Positions 58,137 to 64,000 of a DNA stretch of 64,000 bases are shown here, in pieces (the first letter of the stretch is position 1; each line of letters begins with the position of its first letter). Made by a program: the position numbers and the translations under genes. Source of the DNA: Agelas oroides (lineage: Eukaryota > Porifera > Demospongiae > Agelasida > Agelasidae); NCBI GenBank assembly GCA_949130485.1, contig OX422205.1, positions 6,618,235 to 6,682,234 on the forward strand, given 5' to 3'. A model generated the notes under the pieces. It saw only the letters and a program-made list of their open reading frames with translations. It searched no databases and was not told where the DNA came from.

Positions 58137-58353
58137 CACACACAGGAGGTGTTTAACATGCAGCCCTGGCACCCTACGAGCCCCGCCCACTCACTTCCTC
58201 CGCTCTCTGCTGAGATCTGCATGCGATGATCGTGTGTGCGCCCATGGCCGCAAGGGCCTTGGCTGTCTCGTACCCTATACCCGTGTTGGCCCCCGTCACC
58301 ACCGCCACCTTGCCAGAGAGGTCCACGGTCGGGTGGGACAGCTGCGCACCCAT
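56909..58353 (-). CDS. Short-chain dehydrogenase/reductase, RDH11-14/DHRS-like
   Basis: NAD(P)-dependent oxidoreductase with a Rossmann fold. Seven exons: 58353-58195, 58093-57910, 57815-57781, 57724-57527, 57461-57314, 57257-57131, 57062-56909. Motifs: [20 protein letters not shown] (cofactor TGxxxGIG), [12 protein letters not shown] (NNAG), [20 protein letters not shown] (catalytic Ser region), [11 protein letters not shown] (YxxxK) and [14 protein letters not shown]. The layout is that of retinol dehydrogenase/WWOX-like SDRs; substrate is not predictable. It lacks an N-terminal membrane anchor. Exon 3 is only 35 bases. The start ATG is followed by GGTGCG, and a 45-base copy of the first exon lies just upstream of it. 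Confidence 0.93.
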
Positions 58354-58413
58354 GGCTTCAGATTGGATTCACCACCGCCACCTTGCCAGAGAGGTCCATG
58401 GTCGGGTGGGACA
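58296..58413. repeat. 45-base direct duplication across the SDR start codon
   Basis: 58296-58340 (inside SDR exon 1) recurs at 58369-58413 in the 5' leader, with a single C/T difference. The upstream copy gains an ATG from that change. Confidence 0.9.
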
Positions 58414-58475
58414 TCTGACCTACCATCTGTCCATGAATTTGATTACTGTGAAGTGTGGGTGTGGCTATAAACGAA

Positions 58476-59461
58476 ATGACTGTTGCAGCGTTGGTGGTGT
58501 TTGTCGTGAGCGTTCTCTGCGCGGCTGGTTCCCCGCCAGGAACTTGTTACCTGGAAATCAAGGGTCCCAGGTATGATCATCTATCTGTCTGTCTAGTAAA
58601 TTGTGAGCTACATGAGATGCAGGGTTAGTACAAGACAAATTATAATACCCATACACGAGGTCGTTCTTGCCTCTCCTGCAGGCCCAGCCACGTTATCAGC
58701 AAGCTGCCCCACGAGTACATTGATCCTGGTACACTGCCTGAGGACTTTGACTGGAGGTCAGTGAATGGCACCTGTTACGTGTCGGCTGTGACAAACCAGT
58801 TCATTCCCTCTCCATGTGGCTCCTGTTGGGCTCATGCTGCCACTGGCGCCCTCACTGACCGCTTCATCCTGGCCACAGGGGCCAAAATCCCTTTTGTCCA
58901 ACTCTCTCCACAGGTCCTGCTGGACTGTGCGGACCCGGCCGCTGGCAGCTGCAATGGAGGTAATGATGTGCTGGCCTACAAGTTTATCTACGACAATGGC
59001 ATCACAGATGTGACCTGTTCACCATATATGGGTGTGGACTACAACTACTGGTCTGAGAAGCCCTGTGCTGGCGCCATGTGCCGTACCTGTGATATTTACG
59101 GACGTTGCGAGTTTATCAATGGCACAAAGTACTTTGTGTCTGAGTATGGTTCTGTGACTGGTGAAGACGATATGATGACAGAGATATACGCTCGGGGGCC
59201 CATTGCCTGCTCCCTGTATGCCCACAGTCCAGCGTTTATGGGGTACATGGGAGGAATCATCCAAGACACCACAAAATACAATGGTACTACGCATGTGGTG
59301 GCCATCACTGGATGGGGGGTGTCAGATGGGATTAAGTACTGGGTTGGCAGGAACTCCTTTGGCACACCGTGGGGAGAGGAGGGATGGTTTTATCTGCAGA
59401 GAGGCATCAACTGCCTCAACATTGAGCAACACGAGTGTTCCTGGGCTGTACCAAAGATGTG
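58476..59461 (+). CDS. CTSZ: Cathepsin Z/X, papain-family cysteine protease
   Basis: Lysosomal or secreted cysteine carboxypeptidase. Exons 58476-58570 and 58682-59461. A signal peptide (MTVAALVVFVVSVLCAAG) is followed by a short propeptide, PRPSHVISKLPHEYIDP, as is typical of cathepsin Z. Mature enzyme: LPEDFDWRSVNGTCYVSAVT, catalytic Cys in CGSCWAHAATGALTDRF, GNDVLAYKFIYDNGITDVTC, catalytic His in THVVAITGWG and Asn in VGRNSFGTPWGEEGWFYLQR. The mini-loop before the active Cys reads QFIPSPCGSCW, where human cathepsin Z has QHIPQYCGSCW; the loop His is replaced by Phe. Its start is 122 bases from that of the SDR gene on the other strand. Confidence 0.95.
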
Positions 59462-59640
59462 ATCCTTCACTACACGTGTACTGTCCCTGTAACAGAACTT
59501 CTAGTGTTGCCCCTCATCATCCTTGACACATTGTGTAACATGCAAACTGAGTTGTATGATCCTGGATCTTCTTACACTGTTTGTGATCTTGTGAGGAAAA
59601 CTGATGCAATGCTGTATATACAATATGAAGCATGCATGTG

Positions 59641-63903
<4,263 letters not shown>

Positions 63904-64000
63904 CTATGGGAGAGAGGGGGAGAGGGAGAAGGGGGGTGGGAAGGGGAGGAAGGAGAGAGGAAAAGGGGAGGATTGGAAAAGTGTGTCAGCTGCACGCTGA

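Overview
The window is nuclear DNA from an animal with a very compact, intron-rich genome. I count 21 protein-coding genes in 64 kb, most cut into 5 to 31 exons by introns of about 50 to 600 bases. Several families are typical of animals (SOCS6/7-type suppressor, CARMIL, septin-7 type, MCUR1/CCDC90, cathepsin Z, K-Cl cotransporter). Intergenic gaps are only about 90 to 520 bases. This density fits an early-branching animal, most likely a sponge (demosponge-like). That placement is inference from architecture and family content; nothing in the window proves it. Exon boundaries below were worked out by eye from GT/AG sites, reading phase and remembered family sequences.

Layout: septin (+, 5' end possibly cut), an unrecognised two-exon gene (-), an intronless PTB-domain gene (+), K-Cl cotransporter (+), RMDN-type TPR protein (-), MsrB (+), ADCK5 kinase (-), RANBP9/10 (-), MCUR1/CCDC90 (+), CNOT10 (-), CARMIL (+), a 71-residue protein (-), GMP reductase (+), neuroguidin (+), PDCD6/ALG-2 (-), SF3B3 (+), SOCS6/7-like (-), IST1 (+), short-chain dehydrogenase (-), cathepsin Z (+), and the 3' two thirds or so of a secretory-pathway Ca2+-ATPase (-) running off the right edge.

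The genes do not form one pathway. They are mostly housekeeping genes: mRNA splicing and decay, rRNA processing, purine salvage, redox repair, ion transport, ESCRT and actin control. They are packed mainly as head-to-head pairs. Eight such pairs hold 16 of the 21 genes, with 89 to 432 bases between start codons, so shared promoters are likely. Tail-to-tail gaps are often only 125 to 180 bases.

Non-coding DNA is dominated by tandem arrays inside introns and by a family of short hairpin (MITE-like) elements with ends TAGCCTCG...CGAGGCTA. Two copies have perfect 9-base target duplications and a third has a probable one. In two of these cases the duplicated target is the 5' splice site itself, and five of the eight copies I found start within 15 bases of a 5' splice site. 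This is the most unusual signal in the window. No tRNA, rRNA, CRISPR array, retrovirus-like element or bacterial-type operon was seen.
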